Shown: positions 1 to 9,619 of the stretch, piece after piece
Position numbering within the stretch: the first letter of the stretch is position 1
Layout of the letters: each line of letters begins with the position of its first letter
Program-made: the position numbers and the translations under genes
Assembly (NCBI GenBank): GCA_050950785.1
Contig: JBMNIG010000020.1
Coordinates: 1 to 64,000 of the forward strand
From: JAAYOS01 sp050950785
Lineage (GTDB): Bacteria > Bacillota > Clostridia > Oscillospirales > JAAYOS01
Direction of reading: 5' to 3'
DNA length: 64,000 bases
The notes under the pieces: model-generated
The model's input: only the letters and a program-made list of their open reading frames with translations
Database searches by the model: none
What the model was told of the DNA's origin: nothing

Positions 1-257
1 TTATTTGCTGCAATATCATTTGGTGAAGTGACTACAGCTGACGTAAAACGCTCTCCATCCTGTTAATGTCATCGGTTCAATCAACAATGGGAAGCTTAAA
101 CTCACCGACAGTAGGCTCTTCCGTTGGCTCTGCCGTTTGATTGGTGGTCGTTGGTGTAGGTGAAACTCCGGGCATTCATATTATCGCAACCTGAAACAAC
201 TGCAAAAATCAAGATAATGCCGAGTAACAAGGACACCACTCGTGTCTTTCCACTCAT
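1..257 (-). pseudogene. 5' fragment of an extracellular sugar-binding lipoprotein gene, frameshifted
   Basis: Reading the minus strand from the ATG at 257, a good ribosome site (AGGAGG) precedes a lipoprotein signal peptide with a basic start, a hydrophobic core and the lipobox VVSGC. After the cysteine the frame breaks. The continuation is found in other frames: a Pro/Thr-rich linker (PTPTTTNQTAEPTEEPT) followed by residues resembling PxVDEPMTLTGW and SPNDIAA. These match the equivalent region of the lipoprotein gene at 6189-7846 (AEPVTFEIW, SPNDSIA). At least two frameshifts are needed. The gene runs off the left edge, so its remaining length is unknown. It is probably a decayed paralogue of the family-1 solute-binding proteins elsewhere in this window. 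Confidence 0.7.
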
Positions 258-1302
258 TCTTTTACCTCCTAACTTTCTATCAGTGCTGTTTTCATGCTCT
301 TTTTCTAGCGCAAGAAGTCAACACTTACATAAAGTATAAACCTTTCTCTAACGGATAAGAATTGTTGTTATTGCGCTATTCGCACTATTTTCTTTAGTCA
401 ATTGTAAAAGTTGCTATGTTATTATGTATTGAATTCCATTTTATATGTACATCATTAGTGGTTTTTGTTACTTGAGAGGAATTTTTTTATATAAGCATCT
501 CATAAAATTAATAGACAGATCACATGATTGACTATTGTAATGCAGTATTACATCCGCGATCACGTAATTTCTTCACTTAAGCCTACATATATTCTCAATA
601 GTAGGAACTTTCGATTAGTATTAGATTCTAACATTGGGCTTTTCTATACTATAATATTTGTTGTTTTATGTTTGAATTTGCATATTATTTGTCGATTCCT
701 GCGTTTTTTTTAGAGAAGAATTTTGATTTTATGTCAACTCATTGACTATTTTATTAATATATTATCAAAATGCAGTAAATTTGAATATCAACTCAATATT
801 GCTATCAACTTATCATATCTTCTGGCATTTGTACTTGTGGATAACTCTGTGGATAATGTGTAAAACTTCTTGTAGCAATGTAGTTGAAAATATTACGTAA
901 ACTGCATAATCGAATTTGTCATTAATATGTTTGAACCTTTTTCTACAAATATAATCATAATTAATCAATAACACAACTATTTTCTAACCTATGCAACATT
1001 TTTGCATTCCCAATCATTTCAGCTAATATGATATTAATCTTCTGATTATCCTCAATTTTGTAGGTATTTTGGAACTAATATACAGATTGTATTATTCACT
1101 TTACATCTCTCAAAAATATCGTAATTATTATTTTTTTCCTATTCCTCAGCTAAGTATTTATATTGGATAGACAAGCTGTTTTGATCCTTGAGGTATCCAA
1201 ATGTGGCTATTGATCGGCATTGCATATATTTTGATGAGTATCCTATAAAACTATGAAACCCGGTGGCCAATCTACCACGGATCTCGTGTGGTCAACTTAT
1301 CG
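258..1302. other. Long AT-rich intergenic region
   Basis: About 1 kb of very AT-rich DNA between the lipoprotein remnant and the tRNA. I see no convincing coding frame: a 61-codon open frame at 528-713 has no ribosome site and no recognisable domain. The only notable content is a pair of DnaA-box sequences at 836-856. Confidence 0.6.
836..856 (-). promoter_or_regulatory. Two perfect DnaA boxes
   Basis: TGTGGATAA occurs at 836-844 and again at 848-856. Both are exact matches to the DnaA box consensus TTATCCACA read on the minus strand, with starts 12 bp apart. They lie in an AT-rich stretch of roughly 1 kb. Closely spaced boxes beside AT-rich DNA are typical of bacterial origins and of dnaA promoters. 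No dnaA, dnaN or rpmH lies in the window, so an origin is not proven; a DnaA-titrating site is the alternative. Confidence 0.6.
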
Positions 1303-1331
1303 TTGACTGAAAAAAAAATTTATGTTATTAT
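1303..1331 (+). promoter_or_regulatory. Sigma-A promoter of tRNA-Thr
   Basis: TTGACT at 1303-1308 and TATTAT at 1326-1331 are separated by 17 bp. The spacer is A-rich. Transcription would begin near 1338, about 18 nt before the tRNA. The -35 box forms one arm of a small inverted repeat (GTCAAC ... GTTGAC). Confidence 0.65.
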
Positions 1332-1355
1332 ATGAAAGCGCTTTGAACGATATGT

Positions 1356-1431
1356 GCTGGCATAGCTCAGTCGGTAGAGCAGCTGATTCGTAATCAGCAG
1401 GTCGTGTGTTCGAGTCACATTGCCAGCTCCA
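1356..1431 (+). tRNA. tRNA-Thr (anticodon CGT)
   Basis: A 76-nt cloverleaf. The acceptor arms GCTGGCA and TGCCAGC pair perfectly. The D arm holds AGCTCAGTCGGTAGAGC. The anticodon stem GCTGA/TCAGC closes the seven-base loop TTCGTAA, giving anticodon CGT, which reads the threonine codon ACG. The T loop is TTCGAGT. U73 is the discriminator and CCA is encoded in the DNA. It stands alone with its own promoter and a terminator just downstream. Confidence 0.95.
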
Positions 1432-1435
1432 AAGA

Positions 1436-1467
1436 AACCTTGTAATCCGCAAGATTACAAGGTTTTT
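1436..1467 (+). terminator. Rho-independent terminator after tRNA-Thr
   Basis: A 12-bp stem (AACCTTGTAATC pairing with GATTACAAGGTT) with loop CGCAA, followed by a run of T. It starts five bases after the tRNA CCA end. Confidence 0.85.
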
Positions 1468-2159
1468 GATTTTAATCAAACTTGCTTGATTAGGTATCCT
1501 GACATTTACTAAAATCGATTATTGGTTGCTTTGCAAGGCAAGATCCGGTAAGCAACTAATTGTTACCCTACCGAATCATATTTTTTACTTATGCTCTACC
1601 CCAACAATTGACATAGTGGATCTCCACTTTTATAAACAATCTCAGGCTCCTCGATAGTAGATATAACTTTGCTTTCCTTGCCTATTAGTATCGACACGAA
1701 AATTAAGACAACAGGCCTTGTGCCCTATATATTTCCATTACAAAAACAATTAATAAAGCTTGCTTTTTGTCGAACTATAGTTTATCATAAGTATGCTATT
1801 CCGATAGCGTTTTTCTATACACCTTATTCTCCTTCCCTTTACCTGCATCTTTTGATGCAGGTATTTTTTTTTATAAATCAAAAATACTTTGTTCCGATTC
1901 CTTTGATCTTGCAGCGTCACACGTAAAATCACAAAAGAGCTAATAAAAAATGTGACTCGCATTTTTTTGTATCGGGAGGTTATAATTAGTATAACTTCTC
2001 GATTTCTTTCTTTATAAAAATTTATTACACAGTATTTTCATTCTGTCAGAAATAGCTTGATCTAGTCTACACTAGAGTGTGGATATGGACCGGGTCAAGA
2101 TCCTTTAGAAAGTTTTTGTATTGCGGGAAACGCAATAACACGCGGAAGGGAGATCTAAA
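1468..2159. other. Intergenic region with a terminator-like hairpin
   Basis: About 690 bp without a supported gene. Two 70-85-codon open frames occur on opposite strands, without ribosome sites or domains. The one clear element is the terminator-like hairpin at 1840-1872, which suggests that a plus-strand gene once lay upstream of it. Confidence 0.5.
1840..1872 (+). terminator. Orphan Rho-independent terminator
   Basis: TACCTGCATC and GATGCAGGTA form a perfect 10-bp stem around a TTTT loop, followed by about ten T residues. No intact gene ends just before it, so it may be left from a lost gene or end read-through from the tRNA. Confidence 0.75.
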
Positions 2160-3434
2160 CTTTATGCTACATACATTCTGGATATCATCGGTGTCAGTAC
2201 AAGCAGTGAGGAAATAACCGAACTTCTGCATACTGTCCTATATTTGCTGATTATTATAGGATTTGCTTTGATTGCAGGACTATTGACAAGAAAGGTATTA
2301 CTTAAAATCGTCGAGCGTATCGTCACCAAAAACAAAGCCAAATGGGATGATATCTTCCTGAGGAACAAGGTCTTCGATCTTTCTGCACATATCGTTCCAG
2401 GCATTGGTCGTGTACCTTGCCGCACCTCTTGTAGGTGTTCATTTGGACCTTATTAGGCGTCTTGTCCTTTCGTACATCTTAGTTGTCTCAACTTTTGTTA
2501 TAAGCTCGGTGCTAAATTCAATAAACGACATATACACGACCTATCCAATATCAAAGGACTCGTCCTATAAAAAGTCTCCTACAGATAATTAAGATAGCGT
2601 TGTTTATTATAATGGGTATAGTAGTCCTGGCAAACCTCATGGGTGAAAGCCCTTTGAATATTACTGAGTGGTATAGGCGCAGGCTACAGCTCTCTTTTTC
2701 ACTGATATTTAAAGATCCGATATTAGGGATGTTGTTGCAGGTATTCAGCTAACCGGTAATGACATGTTAAAAATCGGCGACTGGATATCGGTACCGAAGT
2801 ACGGCGCTGACGGCTCAGTGATTGACTTAACTATGACCACTGTCAAAGTACAGAATTTTGACAAGACAATAGTCCATATACCCGCTTATGCACTAATCTC
2901 CGACTCATTCAAAAACTGGCGCGGAATGAGCGAATCGGGAGGTTCGTCGCATTAAGCGCTCTATCAGAATTGACATAAGTTCAATAAAATTCTGGCACAC
3001 CTGAGATGATTGAAAAGTATACAAAAAATCCAGCTTATTTCGGATTATATAATCCGCAAGCTGGATGTGATCGAAAAATATAACACTGAACACGGCGTCG
3101 ATAAGTCAATAATTATCACTATGGCCGAATGCTAACTAATTATTGGTACTTTTCGCGCATATATCAATAGCTATCTGAAAAACAACCCCCAATATCCATC
3201 AATCTATGATAAGTATGGGTCAGACAGCTTGCCCCCTGACGAAAAGGGTGTATCATTAGAAATATATGCATTTACAAACACTACCAACTGGATAGAGTAT
3301 GAAAACATCCAGTCAGACATTTTTGACCATTATACTTGCCGCTGTTCAAATATTCGACTTAAGAGGTTTACCAACAGCCTAGCGGTTACGATTTCAAATC
3401 CGCAGGCGATGATCGAAAAGTTGATACCTTCTAA
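2160..3434 (+). pseudogene. MscS-family mechanosensitive channel (YbdG/YnaI type), heavily frameshifted
   Basis: Pieces in all three plus-strand frames together make one MscS-family protein. They cover an N-terminal membrane region (residues like KWDDIFL, FDLSAHIVPG), further membrane segments (LVVYLAAPLVGVH, ALFIIMGIVVLANL), then the conserved pore-proximal and beta-domain signature (NDMLKIGDWI, PKYGADGSVID, NFDKTIVHIPAYALISDSFK, NWRGMSESGG). The C-terminal part contains LPPDEKGVSLEIYAFTNTT and IQSDIFDH, and an end like QQPSGYDF with a stop at 3432-3434. At least six frameshifts are required; one is a single extra G in the CCAGGCATTGG region near 2400. The number of lesions means the gene is dead. 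Family membership is sure; the exact subfamily is inferred from the insertion pattern. Confidence 0.85.
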
Positions 3435-3447
3435 AGTATATTAGGTT

Positions 3448-4026
3448 TCATCTACCATGACGTTTCCGGTTGTGGATCTGTGAGTTTTCAGGCATAAGAT
3501 CGCGGGAAATAATTCTCAGCATTTCTGTAAAAAATGCTGTTTGCTCCGGGTGTAAATCTCTCCTTTATTCTCTCCATCACCGTATGAACATACTCACTGT
3601 TAATGTTGTAATAATCGAGAAACTTCTGTGTGACCCTTAAATGATACTCCCGCTTGTCCTTTTTAGAATTGATCTTTTTTTATATATCCTTTTTTTATAA
3701 GGGAGTTTTACCTTATACGTAGCATTGGGCTGAGATATCCCGATTGCCCTCAGCAAACTCTCCTATCTTTGGCTCTCTGAGTGCATATATTGCTTCTGCT
3801 GCAAACGCCTCAGTGACATTCAGACTACCTAACCGGTCGCTGACTCTGTCAAAAATACCACTGGTAAAAATTCAGCTTAAACTTAGAATAAACCTCCTGG
3901 AAACATTCCTCAAGATCTATGGATTCACTTTGATCTGTTAAGTTGTCCAGGGGGCTGTGGTATATCAGTTTCTTTTTTTTGATCTAGCTCTTTACTATTT
4001 TCGGAAAGACTGTTTATTTCCGACAT
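3448..4026 (-). pseudogene. MarR-family transcriptional regulator, frameshifted
   Basis: Reading the minus strand from the ATG at 4026, a short N-terminus reaches a stop within about 35 codons. Other frames then supply a winged-helix region: AFAAEAIYALREPKIGEFAE, GISQPNATYKVNSLIKKGYI, SKKDKREYHLRVTQKF, and a helical end with VMERIKERFTPEQ and MLRIISRDLMPE, stopping at 3448. This is the MarR pattern: recognition helix, then a KRE/K-rich wing, then dimerisation helices. Several frameshifts are needed, so it is a pseudogene. It is convergent with the MscS pseudogene and decayed alongside it. Confidence 0.75.
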
Positions 4027-4386
4027 CTCCTCACCACCCTTTGATTTATTAAAATATTTTTAAGTATTTATAACATAAATTGCTTTCAATGTCAAGAAAA
4101 TCAACCATTTTAGTATGTTCAGCAGTCTGCAAATCTATGTGAAACGCTTTTGCCCTTAAATGTATGATCGATGCGTTAACTTAACATTTTGTCTGACTAT
4201 TATTTTATTATTAACTAATTCCTCATCATCATACTATTTGTTGACGTATTACTTCTTTTATCATATAATTTAGTCAGTATGAATAACCTAACAAGTTAAG
4301 TGGAGATTACTTGTTTTCGCCTAACTTTGTAAGCAATAATTTATCGTTCGTATCAATAAAACCAAAATATTGACGGGAGGTTTAAC
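4027..4386. other. Upstream region of the glycosidase gene, with candidate operator
   Basis: AT-rich gap of about 360 bp. At 4286-4301 it holds a near-palindrome (ACCTAA CAAG TTAAGT). It differs at two positions from the perfect palindrome found at 8058-8073 upstream of the lipoprotein pseudogene (ACTTAA CAAA TTAAGT). The GGGAGG ribosome site of the next gene is at its end. I could not pick a confident -35/-10 pair. Confidence 0.4.
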
Positions 4387-5997
4387 ATGCTTAGAACCGA
4401 AACATGGCGAGCCATCGACATTCCCCTAGAATACGCACACAACTATGCAAACCCCTTTCTCGATGTCGATATTATAGGTGAATTTAATGGACCAAACGGC
4501 GAGTTTATTAAGCTACATGGCTTTTGGGACGGCGGCAACAGATGGATAGTGCGGTTTGCCCCAACCAGCGTCGGAGCTTGGAAATATAAAACATATGCAA
4601 GCAACGGTGAAACTGCATTTGAAACCAACGGAACAGTCGAATGCACTCCCTATTCCGGTTCACTTGACATATATAAGCGTGGTTTCTTAAAAGTGGGACC
4701 CCAGGCTAGATACCTGGTATATGATGATAACACTCCTTTTTTCTGGCTTGGTGATACGCACTGGACATTTATTACCGAGGAAAGATATGATGAGTCAAAT
4801 TGTCCATTATATGAAAGCCAGTTCAAGGCATGCGTCGACAAGCGAGTTGTACAGAAATTTACTGTATATCAGAGTAACTTCCGCGACGGTAAGGATTACA
4901 ATATGTTCGGCCGTTATCTTGAGTTTCTAGTTGACACAGAAAATGGTCTGATGCCTGATTTAGATCTTTTCCACAACAATATCGAGCCTAAGATGAAATA
5001 CATTGCAGATGCGGGACTTGTAAATGCAGTCGGCTTTTCATGGGGCAGCGCTATTCTAAAATGCGGTGTTGAAAGGTATAAATTACTTGCAAAATATCTT
5101 GTCGCAAGATATGGAGCATATCCGATCATTTGGACTCTTGCAGGAGAGCTTCCAGGCTACGATCCCAAAGACTGCGACGCTATCGTAGATGCGTGGAGAG
5201 AGGTGGCTCTTGAGGTGGAAAGACTTGACGGATACAACAACCTGCAGTCAGCGCACCTTGCAACAGACAGGCCACTACCCGGTATCTATCAGGGTGAGAA
5301 ATGGTATGACTTTGCAATGAGCCAAGCCGGTCACGGCGACTATGACATGTTCTACACTATGTACACCGATTTTAGACGCGACTATCCATCTTGTCCGCTC
5401 GTAGAGAGCGAGGGGCTCTATGAGGGAGCTCGCTCCAATGAAATGCACCCACGAACGATCACGCCCGAGATGATGCGGCGGCTTGCCTATACGATCATGC
5501 AGAGCGGTGGATGCGGTTACACCTACGGCTGCAATGGTGTATGGGAACTACAATGGGAGGCAGGCGTCGGTGGTATTGGCTGGGGCGATATGGCTTGGTG
5601 GGACGGCCTAAATCTTCCAGGAGCCGATCAACTAACGATCTTCCGTGAGTTCTATGAAAGCGTTGAATGGCATACCCTAAGACCAATCAACTTCGTCGCA
5701 CATGGCTTTTCCTTTACAGCACGCAATGAACTCCTTGGTCGTCCACTCTTTACGGCAGATGACGACATGAGCACCGTTGTAGGCTATTTCAGTGAGAAAT
5801 CTGTAAAAACCGCAACTATCAAAACACTTCCATATAAGAGTTACCTTGTTCGCTGGTTCGATCCTGAAACCGGTGAGTACACAATAGTGGATACAGATGC
5901 AAGGCCGGTTGACGGTTGTTGGTCCCTTCAGATGGGCCGCGCAAGATTTGGCGTAGCTTCAAAGGACAAAGTGCTAGTCCTTACTGCAAATAAATAA
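4387..5997 (+). CDS. Glycoside hydrolase-like protein (DUF5060 + DUF4038-type + C-terminal beta domain)
   Basis: 536 residues, ATG preceded by GGGAGG six bases upstream. No signal peptide, so it should act in the cytoplasm. Residues about 1-90 resemble the beta-sandwich DUF5060 domain (EFNGPNGEFIKLHGFWDGG, WIVRFAPTSVGAWKYKT). Residues about 105-420 resemble the DUF4038/apiosidase-like TIM barrel (PFFWLGDTHWTF, GFSWGS, PIIWTLAGE, PLVESEGLYEG, YGCNGVWELQW). Residues about 430-536 look like the C-terminal beta domain usually paired with it. In a family of this fold the Glu of LAGE and the Glu of ESEG are the likely acid/base and nucleophile; this is inferred. The substrate is unknown: apiose, arabinose or related pectic sugars are plausible. 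It is intact although the genes around it are decayed. Confidence 0.8.
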   Translation: MLRTETWRAIDIPLEYAHNYANPFLDVDIIGEFNGPNGEFIKLHGFWDGGNRWIVRFAPTSVGAWKYKTYASNGETAFETNGTVECTPYSGSLDIYKRGFLKVGPQARYLVYDDNTPFFWLGDTHWTFITEERYDESNCPLYESQFKACVDKRVVQKFTVYQSNFRDGKDYNMFGRYLEFLVDTENGLMPDLDLFHNNIEPKMKYIADAGLVNAVGFSWGSAILKCGVERYKLLAKYLVARYGAYPIIWTLAGELPGYDPKDCDAIVDAWREVALEVERLDGYNNLQSAHLATDRPLPGIYQGEKWYDFAMSQAGHGDYDMFYTMYTDFRRDYPSCPLVESEGLYEGARSNEMHPRTITPEMMRRLAYTIMQSGGCGYTYGCNGVWELQWEAGVGGIGWGDMAWWDGLNLPGADQLTIFREFYESVEWHTLRPINFVAHGFSFTARNELLGRPLFTADDDMSTVVGYFSEKSVKTATIKTLPYKSYLVRWFDPETGEYTIVDTDARPVDGCWSLQMGRARFGVASKDKVLVLTANK

Positions 5998-6011
5998 TCA
6001 CATCTTAACAT

Positions 6012-6036
6012 AGACAGAAAAACCGTCCCCTTGTCT
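6012..6036 (+). repeat. REP-like dispersed repeat, copy A
   Basis: A 25-bp element with short inverted ends (AGACA at the left, TTGTCT at the right) around the core AACCGTCCCC. The 16 bases AACCGTCCCCTTGTCT recur exactly at 63539-63554. It lies just after the glycosidase stop codon, a usual place for such elements. Confidence 0.6.
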
Positions 6037-6077
6037 TTCCTGTTCTTGTCTTCCTTGTCTTAATAGTTTGCATTAAA

Positions 6078-6127
6078 TTGAGGCTATCTCGCCTTGAACT
6101 TTTGGGTTCTTGGCGTGATAGCCTCAA
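6078..6127. terminator. Long intergenic hairpin between convergent genes
   Basis: TTGAGGCTATC, a mismatch, then CGCC pairs with GGCG, a mismatch, then GATAGCCTCAA around a loop of about 18 nt. It sits between the plus-strand glycosidase and the minus-strand lipoprotein pseudogene. The T-run is weak, so its role as a terminator is likely but not certain. Confidence 0.5.
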
Positions 6128-6188
6128 CAGTTTTACATGAACTTATCCCAGCTAGACTTTACAAAGCATATGCCTGTGTGCCACTTTA

Positions 6189-7846
6189 TTAGCGAGCCAT
6201 GTAGCGCTCGTAAGCTTGCTGATAGATCTCAATGCAGCGCTCGATACCCATGGTCTTAAGCTGCTCCCTGTAGCTTTCAAACTCGCTGAGAGGGCTTTGA
6301 TCCATTGACAAAACGAACGATCGACTCAGTAATGTAAGTGGTTATATCAGTGGTAAAGTGGTGAATACTCCTCAGCTTCAGTCTCGTTGAGTGTTACACC
6401 GAGCATACTCTGGTAACCGGCATCTTGATCCCAGTTGGAATCCCAGATTGCGCCAGCAGTCTTACCATAATCGCTCATGCTTGGAGTGACCTGACGAGCC
6501 CAGTCATACTGACGGGAATGGAAAGATCCAATCGTATAGAGGTAAAGTGCATCGGACTGACTAAGGCCGTCCGGGTTGTTAATGACTACATCAAGGAAAT
6601 AAGGCTTTCCGTTGTCGTCGTACTCAAAAGTCTCTCCTTCAATGCCGTAGTCCGCAAGTATTTCGCCTTCATCTGAATAGAAATAGTCAAACCATGAAAC
6701 AAGTACAGGAATATTTTCACAGCTAGTTGTAATAGTGTTGATGTTGGTTCCGACACGTGAGTCCGGTACAGAGTGGATAGTCAATTTGCGTGTATCACCT
6801 ACGTTCTTTACAGGGCGCAGGAACTGCAACGAGTTGGAAGTTAGGATCTTCAGAACTCATGCCGTGCACATCGATCATTGTCCAAAAGCTGCGGAATGCC
6901 ATCATCTCGTTGTTAAGCATCCTAGCAGGGGTTTCTGAAAAATATGCAAAGCCGGCATACGATGCGAAATCAGGATCGATAAGGCCTTCACTATACCATT
7001 TATTGACCATAGTTAGGTAATCGAGAAGTTCCGGTTCGTATGGTCCAAATTTAACTTCGCCGTCTTTTGCGAAGAATCCATTGATCAGATTGAATCCGGC
7101 CAGTAGTGAATCATCGAGTTCCGTCCGGAGATGATAGGGCGTAGCCACGGGTAGCACCCTTCTCGTCACGGGCGAGTGTGAGCATATTGTACCAGTCGTT
7201 ATAAGTAACAGGAGAATTGAGTCCAAAGTCATTGAGCCAGTCCTCACGGACCATCGGTCCCCACCATGTGGGCTCAATTTCCTTACTGATATTGTAGAAG
7301 CCCAGGCATCCGGCCCATGTCAGTGATGTTGCGCTTCCAGGTGTCTTCCGTTAGCTTTGCCATTTTCAAGAAGTTCTGTCCATACTTCTCAAGGAAGGGC
7401 ATGATGTCAATGATAATTTCATCATTGATATATTTATCAAGTCCACCTATGTACATGCTGTTCTGAGTGCCCATAAACGCATCCGGCATATCCGTTGAAA
7501 CGATGAGCAGGTTGAACTGTTCACTTTCGGTTCCTTGTGCGGGCTGACTCCATTCAATGTGAACATTGGTGCGTTTTTCGGCTTCCTTATACGCAATTGA
7601 ATCATTCGGGGAGCTCATGCCGGCAGTCGTACTCATTGGTCCGTTCCAAATTTCAAATGTTACAGGCTCTGCCAGCGGGAATGTTATTGATGGATCATCT
7701 TCTGAACCAGGGTCGGTTTCGGGAGCAGTTGTTTCATTTCCGGCCGGTGTTTTTGAAGCTTCAGGCGTATCGGTAGAACATCCGGCGAAAAGACCAACTG
7801 CAAGAAGCAATGACATCAATATTGCGATCAGTCTTTTTGTGTTCAT
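6189..7846 (-). pseudogene. Family-1 extracellular solute-binding lipoprotein, full length but frameshifted
   Basis: From ATG 7846 (good ribosome site) there is a signal peptide with lipobox LFAGC and a Thr/Pro/Glu-rich linker. Then comes a binding-protein fold resembling LplA-type carbohydrate-binding lipoproteins. The frame changes near 7290, 7115, 6830 and 6345. Read across the shifts the product is continuous (WWGPMVREDWLNDFG, then FAKDGEVKFGPYEPELLDYL, then DYFYSDEGEILADYGIEG) and ends in MGIERCIEIYQQAYERYMAR at 6189. The same ending type (DRCIEIQQAALDRYNAR) is seen in the intact gene at 48963-50609. The predicted length of about 550 residues matches that paralogue. No permease genes are nearby. 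Four small indels in an otherwise conserved gene suggest recent inactivation; base-calling error is the alternative. Confidence 0.85.
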
Positions 7847-8170
7847 TCTTAAACCTCCTAATCTATTGTTGATTCAGAGTTTGCAGTTAAAGGTCATCTG
7901 CAGTTTACAGCTTAAGTATAGTATTTATGTTAGGTTCTTGTCAAGTAATTCTATTACTTAATTTTACTTAACATAATAATATCTACACATATTTTTCATT
8001 GAATGAATTTTATTTGGGCTGTTTGCGAAAATGGCTTCCAAATGATAGCATTCGGCAACTTAACAAATTAAGTTAATAAAACATAATTATTAGAAGATTA
8101 TTTATTCACCAGGCAACCAAGTCTTATAAGGCAGGTTTGCTTATAAAGGTTTGTTTTTGCCAAATATATT
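7847..8170. promoter_or_regulatory. Upstream region with a palindromic candidate operator
   Basis: The region holds ACTTAA CAAA TTAAGT at 8058-8073, a perfect 6-bp inverted repeat around four bases. The half CTTAACAAATT recurs upstream of the intact paralogous lipoprotein (minus-strand reading of 50639-50649). A related site, ACCTAA CAAG TTAAGT, is upstream of the glycosidase gene. A shared LacI- or GntR-type regulator is possible; no regulator gene of that kind is in the window. Confidence 0.4.
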
Positions 8171-8194
8171 GCGGCGAAGGTAGCCCTTCGCCGC
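8171..8194 (-). terminator. Terminator hairpin of the GH3-HAD-LarA operon
   Basis: GCGGCGAAGG and CCTTCGCCGC form a perfect GC-rich 10-bp stem with loop TAGC. It lies about 70 bp after the LarA-homologue stop. The tract after it on the minus strand (AATATATTTGG) is only weakly T-rich. Confidence 0.55.
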
Positions 8195-8266
8195 GTTATA
8201 CAAAAAATCAAATCTAACTTGTGCAGATGTCTTTTGTCAATGATCCTTAAAGCAAATTCAATATAT

Positions 8267-9571
8267 TCATGACTGATCAGCGAAGAATTTCCTGCGATCA
8301 GCCCAGAGACCCAGCGCTGGATTACTTATATAATATACCTCTTCTCCCCCAACATTATTGAAACCCTCGGTCAATGTCTTCGGATCGTACGTCTTGATCG
8401 CCTCATCATACGAAAGATAGTTGAATCCTACACCCTCGACCTCTTCCTTTGTCAAGTGTCTTGTGCAGTATGTGATACGAAAGCGTGAGTCTGACGAACC
8501 ATGGATCAAATGTGCAGCAGCAGACAGGTTCAATTTCAAATCTTCATTCTTTTCTACCAGTTCAAGTATATTTAGCCGCCCGACATAGCCATATTTTCTA
8601 ATCAGCTTATCAATCAACTCATCTTCGCCGAACTTGTTGACTCCCGGAGCTAAGATGATCAAATCACCTCCGTCAGCAATTGCCATTCTGGTTCTATACA
8701 CGGCTTTATTCCCTAACCAAGTGCTTTTGAACTCCTGCTCGTCCAGATAAACAACTACTTTTTTGAATGGTTCTTCGGTGAAAATGATATTCTTCTCAAC
8801 ACTTAATTCCACCGCCTGTTCAAAATACTTGCGATCACGCCCTATAAAAAGGCCATAAATAGCTTGATCGTCATTGTAAGGTGCCGTAACTGTCAGGATA
8901 TAAACCAGTGGCAGATCTTTGATATATTTATTTTCTGCATAGTCAAATACTTTTCGAACCGGCGAATGATCTTTACCCATCAATCGCTCCAACCCGTAGA
9001 AGGCACCTAACATATGTGAGCTGTTGATCATATTGCTGCCGCCGCATCCAACAAAGATGTTCTTTGAGTAGTTTGCCATGCCAACGACTTCATGGGGTAC
9101 GACTTGACCAACTGAAAGGATCAAATCATAGGTGGGATCCAAAATCAGCTTATTTACCTCTACATCAATAGACTCATTTAACAGACCTTCCGACACATCG
9201 TTTACGAAATCAGCAGGCACTTCCCCAAGCTTTACTACATCGTTTCGCCAGTTGTGTTCAACAAAACACTCGAAAGGAATATCTCCGTACATAAGAGCGC
9301 ATTCTTCTCTGGTCATCGGAACATGCGTACCTAGTGCAGGCAGGATGTCTATTTTACAGGTTTTATGGAGCATCTTATATATATGCTGTGTGATGATCCC
9401 TGCCCCGGAATGGAACCGGGTAATATCAGGGGGAATGATCAATATCTTTTTGAGTTGATCGGCATGCTCAGATAAAGCCCTTTCGATTGCCGAGAGTATT
9501 TCATCCTCCTTTAAGCCTGCCGGTGAGTTCGAGGATACTGTAAGTCCGATACGTCCAATATCAGGTATCAT
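8267..9571 (-). CDS. LarA-type nickel-pincer racemase/epimerase homologue (DUF2088)
   Basis: 434 residues from an ATG with AAAGGTG upstream. The N-terminal domain carries PPDITR (47-52) and ALGTHVPMT (79-86), the hallmark of the lactate racemase family. VEHNW (about 105-109) holds a candidate catalytic His. VVPHEVVG and ANYSKN place His161 and Lys171 ten residues apart, the same spacing as His174 and Lys184 of Lactobacillus LarA, where the lysine anchors the nickel-pincer nucleotide. All key residues are therefore kept and the protein is probably active on a 2-hydroxy acid. The family includes lactate, malate and sugar-acid epimerases. With a HAD phosphatase and a glycosidase in the same operon, a sugar acid is the more likely substrate (inference). 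No larB, larC or larE is in the window to make the cofactor. Confidence 0.8.
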   Translation of the reverse strand: MIPDIGRIGLTVSSNSPAGLKEDEILSAIERALSEHADQLKKILIIPPDITRFHSGAGIITQHIYKMLHKTCKIDILPALGTHVPMTREECALMYGDIPFECFVEHNWRNDVVKLGEVPADFVNDVSEGLLNESIDVEVNKLILDPTYDLILSVGQVVPHEVVGMANYSKNIFVGCGGSNMINSSHMLGAFYGLERLMGKDHSPVRKVFDYAENKYIKDLPLVYILTVTAPYNDDQAIYGLFIGRDRKYFEQAVELSVEKNIIFTEEPFKKVVVYLDEQEFKSTWLGNKAVYRTRMAIADGGDLIILAPGVNKFGEDELIDKLIRKYGYVGRLNILELVEKNEDLKLNLSAAAHLIHGSSDSRFRITYCTRHLTKEEVEGVGFNYLSYDEAIKTYDPKTLTEGFNNVGGEEVYYISNPALGLWADRRKFFADQS

Positions 9572-9619
9572 AATTTACACCTTTCCTGTTTCTTTATCAG
9601 AAATCTTAGTAATATAAGA

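Noticed and set aside
528..713. 61-codon open frame in the left intergenic region
   Set aside because: No ribosome site, composition typical of AT-rich noncoding DNA, and no recognised domain.
1669..1926. 85-codon open frame before the orphan terminator
   Set aside because: Overlaps the terminator hairpin, has no ribosome site and shows low-complexity hydrophobic content.
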